Part shown: positions 11,567 to 24,044 of the stretch, piece after piece
Layout of the letters: every line of letters starts with the position of its first letter
How positions within the stretch are numbered: the stretch's first letter is position 1
Origin: Lutraria lutraria
Taxonomy: Eukaryota; Mollusca; Bivalvia; Venerida; Mactridae
Length of the DNA: 64,000 nucleotides
NCBI GenBank assembly: GCA_964023205.1
Contig: OZ026833.1
Span: 47,618,441-47,682,440, forward strand
Direction of reading: 5' to 3'
Translations under genes and position numbers: made by a program
Notes under the pieces: generated by a model
Seen by the model: only the letters and a program-made list of their open reading frames with translations
Database searches by the model: none
What the model was told of the DNA's origin: nothing

Positions 11567-14500
11567 TTAGGCAAAGAAACCAAACAGAAAAGTTATAGCT
11601 GCAAGAAGGAACACGGCTGTGCAATTTAAAGCTACGGACGTCCAGCGACCTTCTTGTATGGAGGTCATTTTCTGTCGCATCATGTCCCGCTCTTGTTTGG
11701 TTATATGAGTTTTATCGCTTTCGACAGCTCCACAGATCCAATCTTTGAAAACATGCTTACATCGATTGAAGACTGAAAGGAAACAACATCTGACATATTA
11801 ACATTGATTCCAAAATAGAAATGGACACATTCAGACATTCGTGTAGATACCAAGAATGCATATATTCACAATAACGAATACACATTATCGAAGTGGCATT
11901 AGAGGCATTTTAAGATCATAGTAAAAGAAGGTCCGATATTATAAGTGATGCATTCAAGCCTTTGCTATCAAAATCTTCTGTTAAGAGTAAAAACTTGAAA
12001 TCAATGGACGTTAAACATTCGTTTTGATTTATGTGTGAATTCGAGATTTTAGAATAACTGTTAATTACTATTGCTGAGTGTTGGAGCACTAGAGCTTTCT
12101 CTGGCGTCCGTTTTACATTTCAAAGCAAAATATTTTTTGGTAAAACTCAGAATACAGTACATAATTTTCTGATGGTCAAATATTTACTTCCAGACTCCAT
12201 TTTCTGAGCGTTGAGTACTATGAATAGTGTATTTTTTTTAAAATTTGTCCTAAATGTGTGAAATGAGATGCTTAGACAAAACCAATCGTCCCGAATGGGC
12301 AATTATGTATGTACAGTGCAACTTCTCCAAAGCAAAACCCTTTGGGTAGGCCCTGCTGGAGAGATTGTACAAGTATTTAGTTTCGTATTCCCTTTATTTG
12401 CGACGTAATGTACTAAAATGATTGTCATCATTTAAATTTACCGCTAGTATCTAAGTTTCTGTCGTCAAAATTGATATGTTTTACAAATCTTCCATCTGTT
12501 TCAACATCCACATTATCCTCTCTAGTTTGTTCTTCATCTTCATCATCTTCATCATCTGTTAAATCTGGATCTTGTTCTTCGTGACGTGTCCACCATGTTA
12601 TCCTGCGTAACTAATTTCATATACAGTTATTCAGATGTCTTTGTGAATATTGTCATTGATTTTAAACTACAAACGTCTGGTTTGGACGTCATCCGGGTAG
12701 CTCAATTGCAGAGCGCCTGATTGACACTCCAGTAGTTGAAGGTTCGTGAGCAAGACTAGAGCCGGTTATTAAATATTATTTTTGTAACCAAAGATCTTCA
12801 ATCTTTGATTCACACATGCTTGGCACATGGCAGCTACTTATAAAGACGAACACAGCGGCATTTAAGTTCTGATATAGCTTACCTCCACTCCGCGATATAA
12901 ATGATCTAACAAATCAGTTTGGTATAAGAGCTCGATTCAAGCAGACAGATATATTTTGAACGAAGACAAAGCTTCGACATCATCGTTGACGTATTTGTTC
13001 TGTTAAGTGCTTACAGCCAAGTAGTGCCATTCATTATGTTTGACACATGTTATTTGAAAACATGAAGTCAGTGCGTAATTATTTTGAATATCTAGAAGAT
13101 GTAAAGCTACGCGAACTATGAATGAAACATTACTCTTTATCACCGAGTTAATCTCTAGGCTTATACCTACCTGATTGTCATTTCTTGGTGTCGTAAAGTG
13201 ACTAATAATGATCATAATTGCTGCAGAAAGTAAAGCATTGATTATGGCGAAATGTAAAAAGTCTACATTGGCCGTAATGCTCAAACGTCTGTCTGGTTCC
13301 CCGCTGCCACAGTACGGTGGAGGTGCTATAAAATCTAAACACAGCCGAATGATGCCAACAATTAGACCAATTACCATTCCGAAAAAAATACCCTAAAAGT
13401 AAAGTAAAAAATAACCTAAAACAAAACCAATTTCACGACCAATCACAAGTTAAAGATATCATGGTTGAGAATGAAGACAATGTGTTTTTTCTCCCTTGCA
13501 GGTGTTTTTCTTAAGATTGCAGCTGGAAAAACGTTGAGCCGAAGATTGAATGTTCTATAAAATGAGAATTGAATCATAAAAATGTAATTTTGTATCGTTC
13601 GATTAAAACAATGGAGTTTTCTTAGAAACGAAAACCTCATTGGTGAAAATATCTTCAAATAGTTGGACTAGATAGATGCGAATTATGCTAGTAATTGATA
13701 TTATAAAACAATAGCTGTTGGATCCGTTACCATATATTACTGTTTACTTGAGATACCTAAACAATGGTAACCGTGTACAACAAATAACTTACTGGTTCTG
13801 TCGCCCGTTTGTAAAATAATCCAAGCAGAAAAGCGACCCACCATGGCACCGTGAAGTAGGCAGTAACAGCCGCAATATAAAACCATAGAACGCCACCTTG
13901 TTGTTTCTGTATCACAGGTAACCATAAAATACTGACACCAACCAAAACAAGAACGGTAACTCTTCCAACTATCATTAACTCCCTTTGTGAGGCCTGCTTT
14001 CTGAATTGAGCCCATAGATCCAGCGTAATTATGGAGCTAGCACTGTTAAATACTGACGTCAGTGTACTCATTAGTCCGGCTAGAACGGCCGCAAGCATTA
14101 ACCCACGTATACCTGCCATTGTAACAAAACAGCTGGGTGAACTTACGGTGCAGGAATACTTTGTTATCTCGATGAGTCACAAGAAAAGACGAAATACTCG
14201 ACATAAAACAGGTGCTCGTAATAACGAGGTTATTAGGTTTGTTTTAAATTGACGGGACTTTAAACACACCTCGAGATAGGCCACATGCTCGTGATATCGA
14301 TGCTCGTAATAACAAAGTTTTACTATGGCCGAAGTTCATCAATGAATTCGGGACGGAAGGATAGCTAAGATATGCCTAACTTACGACCACGAGGCATAAA
14401 AGAAAAGCTTTTTTACTATGCTTTTGCTAAGGTAATACTGTCAATAGTATTCATGGTATTTTTAATATAATATTAATACATGTATTTGTGAATAAACAAC

Positions 14501-17500
14501 TTACCTACTGGCAGTAAGCGGATAACAAGTAAAGGATAAGCTATATTAGTACATCCTGCAGGATTACCACATATATCTGTACAATCTGTAGGGTCCGCAC
14601 AGGCTACTTCATCTGTAATATATATGGTTATAATAACACTTCATTATACATACACATGGTATATTATAGAATTTGTCTGCAAACATATGAATAATTTATT
14701 CTTTCTAAAAATAATAATACTCATACTTTTGTGTCATTCATCAATACTTCAGTTTGCTTTATTTGTTTGATAATTCGCATTAATCAAGTTAAAACACAAG
14801 CCGTTTTATCTCACCAAAGCGAGATCTCTGCAAATAGCATTTGACCAGATAATATTTGAACTGTGCATTGTTTTTAGGTGAATACAAGCCTCACATTTAT
14901 TCATCGGCTTCGTACATAATGAAGAAAGCTGGAAGACTTACCTGTAAATAATATTCTGCTGATCATACCAGGTAGAACAAACATTGGTAGACTGAGGAAC
15001 TTGAGAGCAGCAGCAAGAAGTGTTCCACCTTTAGCATGTGTGATGTTCTTTGCTGATAGACATCTTTGTACGATTAACTGTAGAAACGAGTGATAGTAAA
15101 TTGTCCGATTAGGAAGGAGGAATTTTATATAACATTGCCAACAGTAGATTTATGAATCATATATATGCGAATTCTTATAAAACATGTTTACAGCTAAGGC
15201 TGGGTATGCACAGAGAGAGCAGGAGGGAGAGAGAGAGGGGGGGGGCAATATTTAAGTAAACAATATCCCATGAATTCGTTTCAGATTCTAGTACATTTGT
15301 GTATTAAGTGATATTTTAAACATGTTTATACCTAAACATCAGAATTGTGAGTGTGAGTAGTATAAGATAGACACTATTTATAAACATGAAACAAAAGTCC
15401 AGTACATAAAATATGCGTGCATCAAGTTTTTGTGAGGACGAAAAACAAGAGAATTCGGTAATAGAGTCATACATAAATTTGAATGCAGTCAAAATTGAAT
15501 TTAGATTAAATGTCATCTTTAATCAAAATTATATTCTTTCAGATAATTACAATGTATTTTAAGACGTGAATGTTTCGTAAAACTGGAATAATGAGATGTC
15601 TTATTAGGTCATACCATTGATGAATTATTTCTGAGAAATTTTCCATTAAAAAATCAAAATTTACTTGATCTTGGCACCAGACGAACATTGCTAGAATGGT
15701 CAACCCAAATGTAGAACCGGTCCATGGTATGTCACCTGACACGGGGTCCCTGAATATATGGAAGGAGTCCTCTCGGGGTAAACCGCATGCGTACTTAGTA
15801 TCATTAAAAGTGTAGTTTTTAGCTGCAGCCATGTACTTCACGGTCATCCTCTCCCAGCCTCCAACTTCTTGAATTGCTGAAAAGCGGAAAATACGAAACA
15901 ATAGGAGAAGTCCTTCAACTTCACAAAGAATGAACTATAGTCACGTGATTCATTTTCGTTTTTTTTACAATAATTGATCAATTAAGTCGAGAAATATTAT
16001 TAATCTCCGGATAATACTTTTCTGTTTCTCCTATTTCCAACTTTAAATAATTTATAATTCAAACTTTAAGTAATTTGTTATTTATAATTCAAATCTTCAA
16101 TTTGTAGATAAAATATCATTAGCGTCCTGAAGACGCCGTAAGCGTGTTTAATAAGCAACATAAACTAATCATTCTGCTAACTGATGTACTTGGAATCATG
16201 TATTTGTTCAATTCAGTCAGAACAGAACGTATGTGTTTTACCTCTAAATAGGGTTTAGAACAGCATATAGACGCACACTGATTATATTATTATTTTATTT
16301 ATTGTTGCCTTGAAAACCTGATATAAACATCACGTGATTTATGAAATCATTCAGTATATCATAGTTTCAAGGTTTCAAAGTTCCAAAATATTTCAAAATT
16401 TATTTTACGTTTTGTTAGAAACGTTCGGATAATATACTTAAAATAGACAACAACTAATCTATGTTTATATGTTGTACCTACATAATATACACAAGGTAAT
16501 TGATCCAATTACTAATACAACAGTTTGTAGTGTGTCTGTAAATATGACAGCCCGTAAACCACCTGTAAATAGACGTTTGAAAAAAAGAACTATGTTTTGA
16601 AGAATTCGCCCGTACTGTTTTACATGAAGAGTTATACGCCCTCTTAAAGTACATAATATATTTCGAGGGTCGATATTTTTTGCATTTATTAAAGGTACAT
16701 GTAATTATGGATTACGTTATGGTGGATATATAACTTTTGTGAAGTTTTATTTAATTTCACCAACCTCTAATATAAAAAGGGAGTTGTTCATTGCATAAAC
16801 TTCTGATACAGGAAGGTTGGTCCTTTCTTTCATCATTCTAACTTCTGATATAAAAAAGGGGAGATAACCTACCTATGACAGTATATATGGCTACTACCAC
16901 CAGTATTGCACACACACTGAGATAAATATTCCAACCTAACAATTGCTGAATAAATATCGCCCCACAGAATATTTCTCCCTGAAAAGTCATAGTAGCATTA
17001 AATCTATAGAGGTGCACAATTTTGCCTCGAATTCACATAATAATTATATTACATGATATAACGTTTGAATTTAACTGAGTTTCACTTCGAATAGGTAGAT
17101 ACATATTTATTCCAACATAAGGCATAAAGCCCAACAGTTTACAATACATATACAATTTACATTACATATACATTAAACAAAACATAGTATGAATTTCTAC
17201 AATTATAAATAATTATAAGCTGTACTAAGCTGTAATGGCGGATCTTTTTTAATAGATAACTTATGGGAACATAAAAGAAATAATTTAACCATATTGCAAT
17301 GAAATGAAGAGAAAAGTGTTTAAAACGTTTTACATAAAATGTAGATCATATATACAGGGCTTCGTCACGTAATTTGAAACATTTATGAATATATACCGAA
17401 AGTTGTTTAATTATTGTTTCATTTTCAGATGAGATTAGTTCCATAAATTTTGGTATATTTGGTCTATTCCAGTAATATTTTCTAATATATTTTTTTCAAA

Positions 17501-20500
17501 TATTTGAATATACATAAATGTTATTGACATTCTAAAACAAAGTGAAATTCATCTTCAAGAAAATTGCAAAATTTACATTTCCTTTCATTTCTATGTGTTT
17601 TATTGGGTTTATTCCATCTTCCACTTTCAATTTCTAAACGATGACTTGACATTATTAATTTCGAGAAAGCATATCTGTATTTTGGAATATTAATTATTTT
17701 AAGATAGGGTTTGAAACCAAAATTTCCGAATAAACAATATGTACTAGATCTAGACGATTCATTTATTTCTATGTTCCATTGCTGAATAAAAATATCTTTA
17801 ATTCTTTGTGAAAACAAATAAATGAATGATTTACAATGTTCAATGCCTCGGTTTAACCAAACATGATAAAAACCAGTGCTTTCAAGAATAAAGCCTCAAA
17901 CGTTTTCTCAAATGAGCCACTTGTTGTAAAAACAATACCAAGGTATGTAAATTGACTAACGGTTTCAACAATATTATTATTATACGTAAATAAATTATTA
18001 TTTCTTAGTTTCTTTCTACCTTTTTTAAAAATCATTATTTTTGTTTTATTGACATTAGCAACTAATTTCCACTTATTACAATAGTCTGATAATATATTTA
18101 ATTCTCCCGAAGCCCAGCTTCGTTGTCTGAAAAAAATACTATATCATCTGCATAAAGCAGTAAAAATATTTTCAACAAACCAGTATCGATTCCATAAAAA
18201 TCATTCAATGACAAAATTAATAATCTTCCAGATCGTTTACATATATAGAGAATAAAAAAGGCTTAAACAATCACCCTGCCGCACGCCCAAATAACAATCA
18301 AAACAATTACTAAGTTCATTATTAAATTTAACTCTTGACTTAACATTCGAATAAAGTGATTTTATAATGTTCAACATATTCCCAGAGACCCCCGATTGTA
18401 TCAGTTTGTAAAAAATATTTTCACGCACGAGATAATCGAAAGCCTTCGTAAAATCAATAAAACTTGCATAGAGAGATTTGTTTTTATTTAGAATATGGTT
18501 TATCAATCCGTCTAAAACAAATATATTGTCAACTGTGCTCATATTCTTTCTGAAACCCGCCTGAGATTAGGTATAGAAAGGTATTTCAATTCCAAAATGT
18601 ATTTGTAAGCGATTAGAAACGTTCTATACTTAACTTGAAGGAATGTGGAAGCGAAAATATTACTATTGCACCCTTTGGGAGTAGCTTAATTATGTTCTTG
18701 TTGAGAAGTTGTTGTTATAGAGAGGTTAGATTAATTGCTAAGTGGGAAATCAAATGCTGTTGTTTAACGGGGGTGGTTGCTCAAGAGAGGGCCGATTTGG
18801 AGAGGCTGTACCGTATTTGCAATTACATTATTTGTGAAAGAAACGTAGGATGGGTGGAGAAATATGATATTTGTTTTATACTTACACTAATATTACGGAG
18901 AATGTAACATAACAACATCATTACAGATGTACAGACACGTATACGTTTACCACCAAATCTCATCCGTAAATATTCTGGGCTTGTATATGCCTACAATAAT
19001 CTCACATTATACTCTAATTTATCATTTTAACAGACACATAACAAATACAATGACACTACATTTATTCCATTGGTGTTTGATCGAGTTCTGTGCTCCATTT
19101 CAACAATTAGAGTCATATGAGGCGGACAGTTCACCTAACCATCGTTCTTTGGGAAAACCAGTGCTAGATTATCACTTCCGTAAGCTACTTTCTACATTCT
19201 CACATAAAGAGACATGGTCGGTAGCATGGCCCTACCAGTGAGAATTTAAAGTGATTTGAAGTCAGCGACCTTAACCATTTGACCACGGAGTCCGGTAACA
19301 TTGGGGCATAAGATCGCACCAACAACCAGTGCTGTTTACTTTCACAGTAGAGGAAGACTTCATACGTACACTACATGTGTTCATCCGATCTTCCGTAAAT
19401 TAGCTGGACACCTCGCGACTGATATTTGCTGGATACTGGATGGGATCTAGCTCACAACGGTAATGTCTAATGATTAATAGTCTATAGTCAGTTGACCACA
19501 GAGGCCACTATAATAGTAAATTTAACCAAATGACAAAAACATTGCTTCTTCTTCCTCTTAACAACAAAAAAACGGAATAGCTGGCATATTCACGAATGGT
19601 TTACAATTTTTGTTGTAAGTATCGATACTATAATCATCATAGGCTTGTGGTGCACATTATGGAATGTGTTTTAGAATGAATATAACAGGTAGTACTATAA
19701 CTTATAATAATATATACCTTATTGTATTATCAACAGATAATTAGTTTTTTATTCACAAATAGAAAGTTCTTATCATGTCACTATTTTGAAACGAATTTGA
19801 ACTCTACAAAATAATAATTATGTTTTGCTAAAACAAACGTGTCAATATCAGACAATTTCAACCAACAGTTGATGTCACATTGCATGATGAGTGTTAAACA
19901 TAATTCAGACTTATGTACCATCCTGCTATCAACAAAAACTTACCAAAACAATAATAAACGTTCTTAATGTATTCACTTACCCCACTAGCAATATATACAG
20001 GAACAAATAGCCATCCTAACAGTATCAGAATGTAGACAGCCTATAAATAATATAAATAATGTAATTAAATACTTTAATAAGATAATCCACACATGTAATA
20101 GTTTCCTTCTTGGAAAAAATGAACAAAATATGGTTCTACGTGTTAATGGTAATATTTTAATTCAACACCATAAACTGTTGGTGACCGTATACCTGTGATT
20201 CATATCTTTGTATACATGCATCTTAAACTTCTCACCTTAAATGTTCAGTAAAACAAAACAAAATACAGTACAACCTGTTCAGAGCGGTCCTCTCTTCAGT
20301 AACACCCCTTCAGCAATAACATGATGTTTCCAACAGCACGATTTAACTATTTAGCTAACCTATCAAGGGCTACAACATCTCAACAACAACATAGTTTTGC
20401 TTCTCCCAAAGGGTGTTGCTTAGGAGGGTTTGCACTGATTTATGTTTTGTTTTACAAAACATTTAAGGTGATAAGTGTAAGATGTACGCAAACAGTCAAG

Positions 20501-22260
20501 TAAAACAGCAAATGTTTAAAAGTCACTCCATCTAATAAAATAAATCTATAAATATACAGTAAGTGTTCCTACATGCCACTCGTATATAGTTACAGCAATA
20601 CCACTGGCGGCCGCCGTTCCTGCAAGACCAATAAACATCGGGGCTCCAACATTACTAGCATACACTGACGCCCCAACCTGTAAGGATACATTCTTAAGAT
20701 AATACTTGTAATTACACAAACTCCATCAGTATTGTTTTTCTCATTCTGTATCAGGTATAGTGTCGTCTAACCTTGAATAAGCATCTTATCATAATAGCAA
20801 TATTTCATAGTTATAACATATCATTGGGGACATTTGTTCACAGAACTCTTTATTTGCAAGAATCTCGAAGGATACAACATATTAAGTAAGTGTCATTTTA
20901 AGAGCAACAAATACATAAATGTTTAGAGTAATGAGTACTTCTTGCTTGGGTTCACTACAGTGCAAAGAATGATAACCCTTAACGTGATGTGACAAAGACA
21001 ACATATTTTTTTTCTTTTTCAAAAGCAACATGAATCCTACTTAGAGACCACGCTCCGTGCTTTTTTTCACTTGCCAAATGGAAAACATCGCGTCTTTTTA
21101 GTCTGGCCCAATTTTCACTGTAAAGGATTGCGATATCGCAGTGACGCTAACCGGATTCCGAAGGTTTCTGTAAGTCCCATTAGCTTTTTGCTATAAAAAT
21201 ATATGCAAAAAACAAGCGATTGCTGATATTATCCCAAAATAATTATTACCGACGAAACGATCCCTATTTCTTCTAAAAATACTCATTTCTCTGTGAAGTT
21301 TGCAATTATTTGCAATGATATTGAAAAAATACGATAGCGGTTTCGGAAACATTTTTTTCTTGCTATAAAGTATGCACGAGAGGAAAACACACCGGATTCC
21401 TCTGTTATAGAACAAACAGAAACTATTACGACCAATAAATTTATATGCTTATGGGACTTTAAATAATTATTTCAACATACGGATAAGACCGTCTTAATAC
21501 TAAAACTATTACCCTACAGATGGACTTAATATCTCGGTTTTCTGTACTTTATTGAGCTGTTTTAACAGTTATTTTCACACCATATATACTTACCCCAAAC
21601 CACAGCATACTTTTCCCAGCAAGAAAATAACCCTTGGTACTGCCACGGTTCTTGTTGAATGTAGACTGAAAAATAGAAAATCATCAAAATCTGCAACAGT
21701 ATTACATGACTTGTATTCCATTATCACTTTAATTTGACTGTTTGTTTCTCATACCAATTAGTACGCATTGTATATGACGGCTCTAGAATAAGCACGTGGT
21801 GCATTATCAAATACATTACACATGAACGAGTTACAGCAATTTGTCATTGCGTATTTTCATTTTTGTTCTCGCGATATCGCCGTTGTCACAATCTTGTCCG
21901 TTTTGCGGTTTACGTACATCACGCATAATTCATTTGTATGAAAGCACTTTAAAAATATATTTTAAACATACGATGTAAAACGAGAAAATACATATTAATT
22001 GGATTCATAAATTGTAACGCTAAAGTAAATTAATTAGTTATCGCATCAGTTAACATTAATGAATTTATTCAGTTCTACATAAGAAGATAAATGATAAATT
22101 AAGGCACGTTTGTGAAATTATAACTATGAATGCGATCCTATATACAACGTTAAATCATTTAAAACGTTAAACTATCACTTACCCATAATCCTAGGGTTAA
22201 TACGAGACCAAAATATATCCCTATAGTAAGATAGTCCTCCCATACCAGAGCATCCGACAT
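11567..22260 (-). CDS. SLC5/SGLT-type sodium:solute cotransporter, complete, 14 coding exons, 659 aa
   Basis: Exons (minus strand, 5' to 3'): 22183..22260, 21594..21665, 20573..20677, 19981..20040, 18886..18990, 16873..16978, 16482..16562, 15665..15876, 14942..15077, 14505..14612, 13793..14112, 13171..13392, 12442..12610, 11567..11772. They sum to 1,980 nt in one frame with GT-AG junctions and matching phases. Landmarks in order: [95 protein letters not shown] with LTSVFNSAS (Na+-site TM), an acidic cytoplasmic loop ([10 protein letters not shown]), and a C-terminal TM ending FLFGFFA. The length is that of SGLTs. Known SGLT1 sugar contacts kept are N59, E83, W269 and K299. Changed positions (human H83, T287, Y290, Q457) are M64, A265, V268 and A435. 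The family imports sugars, inositol or related solutes with Na+ at the plasma membrane; the substrate here is uncertain. The start is the first ATG after an AG acceptor, and a 5' UTR exon is likely upstream. Confidence 0.92.
12312..12370. mobile_element. Minimal 59-bp MITE derivative
   Basis: The sequence runs from TACAGTGCAACTTCTCCAAA to CTGGAGAGATTGTAC, so it has the inverted ends of the pogo/Tigger-like MITE family with almost no interior. It lies in the last intron of the SLC5 gene. Confidence 0.6.
12685..12765 (+). repeat. tRNA-like SINE head
   Basis: GGGTAGCTCAATTGCAGAGC resembles a tRNA box A, followed about 40 bases later by GAAGGTTCGTG, a weak box B. No acceptor stem closes. Probably a decayed tRNA-derived SINE in the intron between coding exons 12 and 13 of the SLC5 gene. 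Confidence 0.4.
15214..15247. repeat. AG/G-rich microsatellite
   Basis: A GAGAGAGAG stretch followed by a run of G, in an intron of the SLC5 gene. Confidence 0.75.
17100..18610 (-). mobile_element. 5'-truncated LINE (non-LTR retrotransposon), decayed
   Basis: The minus strand reads as the 3' part of a LINE reverse transcriptase ORF. 18237..18542 encodes the fingers/palm ([13 protein letters not shown], then GVRQGDCLS). Around 18130..18180 comes the catalytic box [14 protein letters not shown], then 17853..18035 ([22 protein letters not shown]) and 17521..17817 with a terminal Cys/His cluster ([17 protein letters not shown]). Frameshifts separate these pieces, so the copy is inactive. It sits in the intron between exons 5 and 6 of the SLC5 gene, in the same orientation as the gene. 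The clade (CR1/L2-like) is a guess. Confidence 0.85.
18668..18820 (-). mobile_element. Degenerate pogo/Tigger-like MITE
   Basis: In reverse orientation it shows the MITE's GAGAGGGCC and TTGGAGAGG outer end near 18790..18815, TTGTTATAGAGAGGTTAGAT inside, and the family-specific CACCCTTTGGGAGTAGC. One terminus is missing. It ends only 66 bp from exon 5 of the SLC5 gene. Confidence 0.5.
19066..19300 (-). repeat. tRNA-derived SINE copy (reverse)
   Basis: The reverse complement matches the SINE at 56518..56765. It has a box-A-like GTGGTCAAATGGTTAAGGTC near 19265..19285, then AGAGACATGGTC-type body sequence read in reverse and the GTCATATGAGGCGGACAG segment. It lies between exons 4 and 5 of the SLC5 gene. 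Confidence 0.55.
20264..20437. mobile_element. pogo/Tigger-like MITE copy
   Basis: TACAGTACAACCTGTTCAGA opens the element and GGAGGGTTTGCACTGA closes it. The interior GGGTGTTGCTTAG and CAACAACAACATAG segments match the copies at 4.3 and 11.3 kb. It sits in the intron between exons 3 and 4 of the SLC5 gene. Confidence 0.65.
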
Positions 22261-23040
22261 GGTCTTGTTCGAATATGTACAATAATATTCCCACTTTTAT
22301 GCTGTCTGCAATTAGTATAAATGAAAGATGTATGTCAACATAATGTATATAATGCAAACGAATGATTGTAAAACGATCATGTGACTCCTAAGTGTTTAAA
22401 TATTAGGCTAAATTGTACAGTATCTCCTCGACAAAGAAAACAAGTCAGGCGGCAATGACACCCAGTCTGATTTTCAAAAGTTTATTGAGCTTACTGTAAG
22501 TAAGTCACCATGATCATGCCCCAAGAACCTCTCCCCAAAATAAATCTCAAAGTGTGAGCCCATATAGCCTTGTTGTATCTAGTTTGAAAACGGACGATAA
22601 CCAACCCAGTATCGACATCGTCATAATCTAAAAGTCAGTATTTTCTTAAAACTTTGACGACCAGCTCTATCTCAAAGATTCGTAAGGCGACTGACTTACA
22701 GAGAATGGTCCACACGCACATGAACAAAATGTTGCCGTGCCTCTTAACATAACTAAAAAAATTAAAGAGAGAATTTCTTACTTCTTATCCATTCAAATAA
22801 CTGGTGGTATGAATGTATAAATTTAGGTAATTAATCAGCGTTAGACCATACATCAACATTTGCATAATTCACTTGTAAAGTTGTATTATTTATAAGGAGG
22901 GAAAGTAAAAAAAAACATATATTAAACTTGTCACGTACAATTCGTTTTAATTGAGATGTCATTCATATGTATTCAGTGTCGTTATTATGTTGTCTAACGG
23001 CCTATTCGAAAGTTATGGTCATTTCAGTGCTAGCCTACCA

Positions 23041-23074
23041 CAGAGTGAGAGTGAGAGAGAGAGAGGGGGGGGGA
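23041..23074. repeat. GA/G microsatellite
   Basis: GAGAGTGAGAGAGAGAGAG followed by a run of G. Confidence 0.75.
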
Positions 23075-24025
23075 TAAAAGAAAACCGGGCATTGATATCC
23101 ATACTCTTATTTCAAATAGTTTTTCCTGGTTCTTTATCATGCCCAGTGTAAAGTATCGATACACACCTCGCCCGTTACCTGTGATTTTCAGTAACAAAGT
23201 ATTTGGCTCAGTAGTTGGGATTGGGACACTGAATACTGAAAAGGCATCACCTGAAATATGTAAAGGCGGTGCCGAAGTTAACACTAGACCACTAATTACC
23301 TATACAATGTCAGTGTCGGCAGCATCTTTGTTTGTTATACCATATAATTAGAACTCGCGAATAAGAGTTCAAATTATGTATTTTCATTATAACATTCATG
23401 TAATGCTTTCTAAATGGACAGCCTTTATCAATGAATACTCCTTTTCATGCACTTTAACATATAAGTACAATCATTATTATTTTAACATCTGCATATTTTC
23501 ACGCTATTTCTTTTTTGCTTCATTTTTTGTTTAATTTGTGCACCTTCTTGTTACTTTTTTGGTGCCCAAACTTAATTTATATTTGTATGCAAACAATATT
23601 GAAAGGTGTTATGTGGATGGCCTCGACCCCATGTCACCTATGACGAGGCAAATAAATGGGGTTTGAAAAAAAAACATGTGCTACCAATTTAAAATGCATT
23701 AAATTTACAAGTAAGATGAGTTTGACTGCAAGCGTCTATTTGATTTGACATTATTTCTGAAATAAGTTCTATTGGATTCCGTGTCTACTGTCTAGCATAT
23801 ATATTGAGTAGCCTATGCAAGTTTAGGGAGTAAATGTCGACAAGCGATGTTGAAGAATCTTAAAACCTGTTAATACATCAGTTAAGATAAAATTCAAATA
23901 ATGATGCATGTATAGTAAATGCCTGACAACAGGAATGTAGGACAAAACCCCTCTAGAACAAAAGCCCCCTACTGGTTTTTACCAAAGCGGACAAAACCCC
24001 CTCATGGTTTCTTCAAGGACTACCA

Positions 24026-24044
24026 CCCCCCCCCCCCCCCCCCC
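24026..24044. repeat. Poly-C tract
   Basis: A C homopolymer of about 18 bases, next to CCCC-rich diverged sequence. Confidence 0.75.

Noticed and set aside
14003..14119. Start codon and separate gene at MAGIRGLML (14119)
   Set aside because: The ATG lies in the intron; the acceptor AATGGCAG ends just before GTATACGTGGG, and the exon joins in phase with the previous one (LLPVGIRGLM).
16979..19980. Loss of SGLT exon 5, making the transporter a pseudogene
   Set aside because: A first scan missed it, but the exon is present at 18886..18990 with 105 nt, correct phase and good splice sites.
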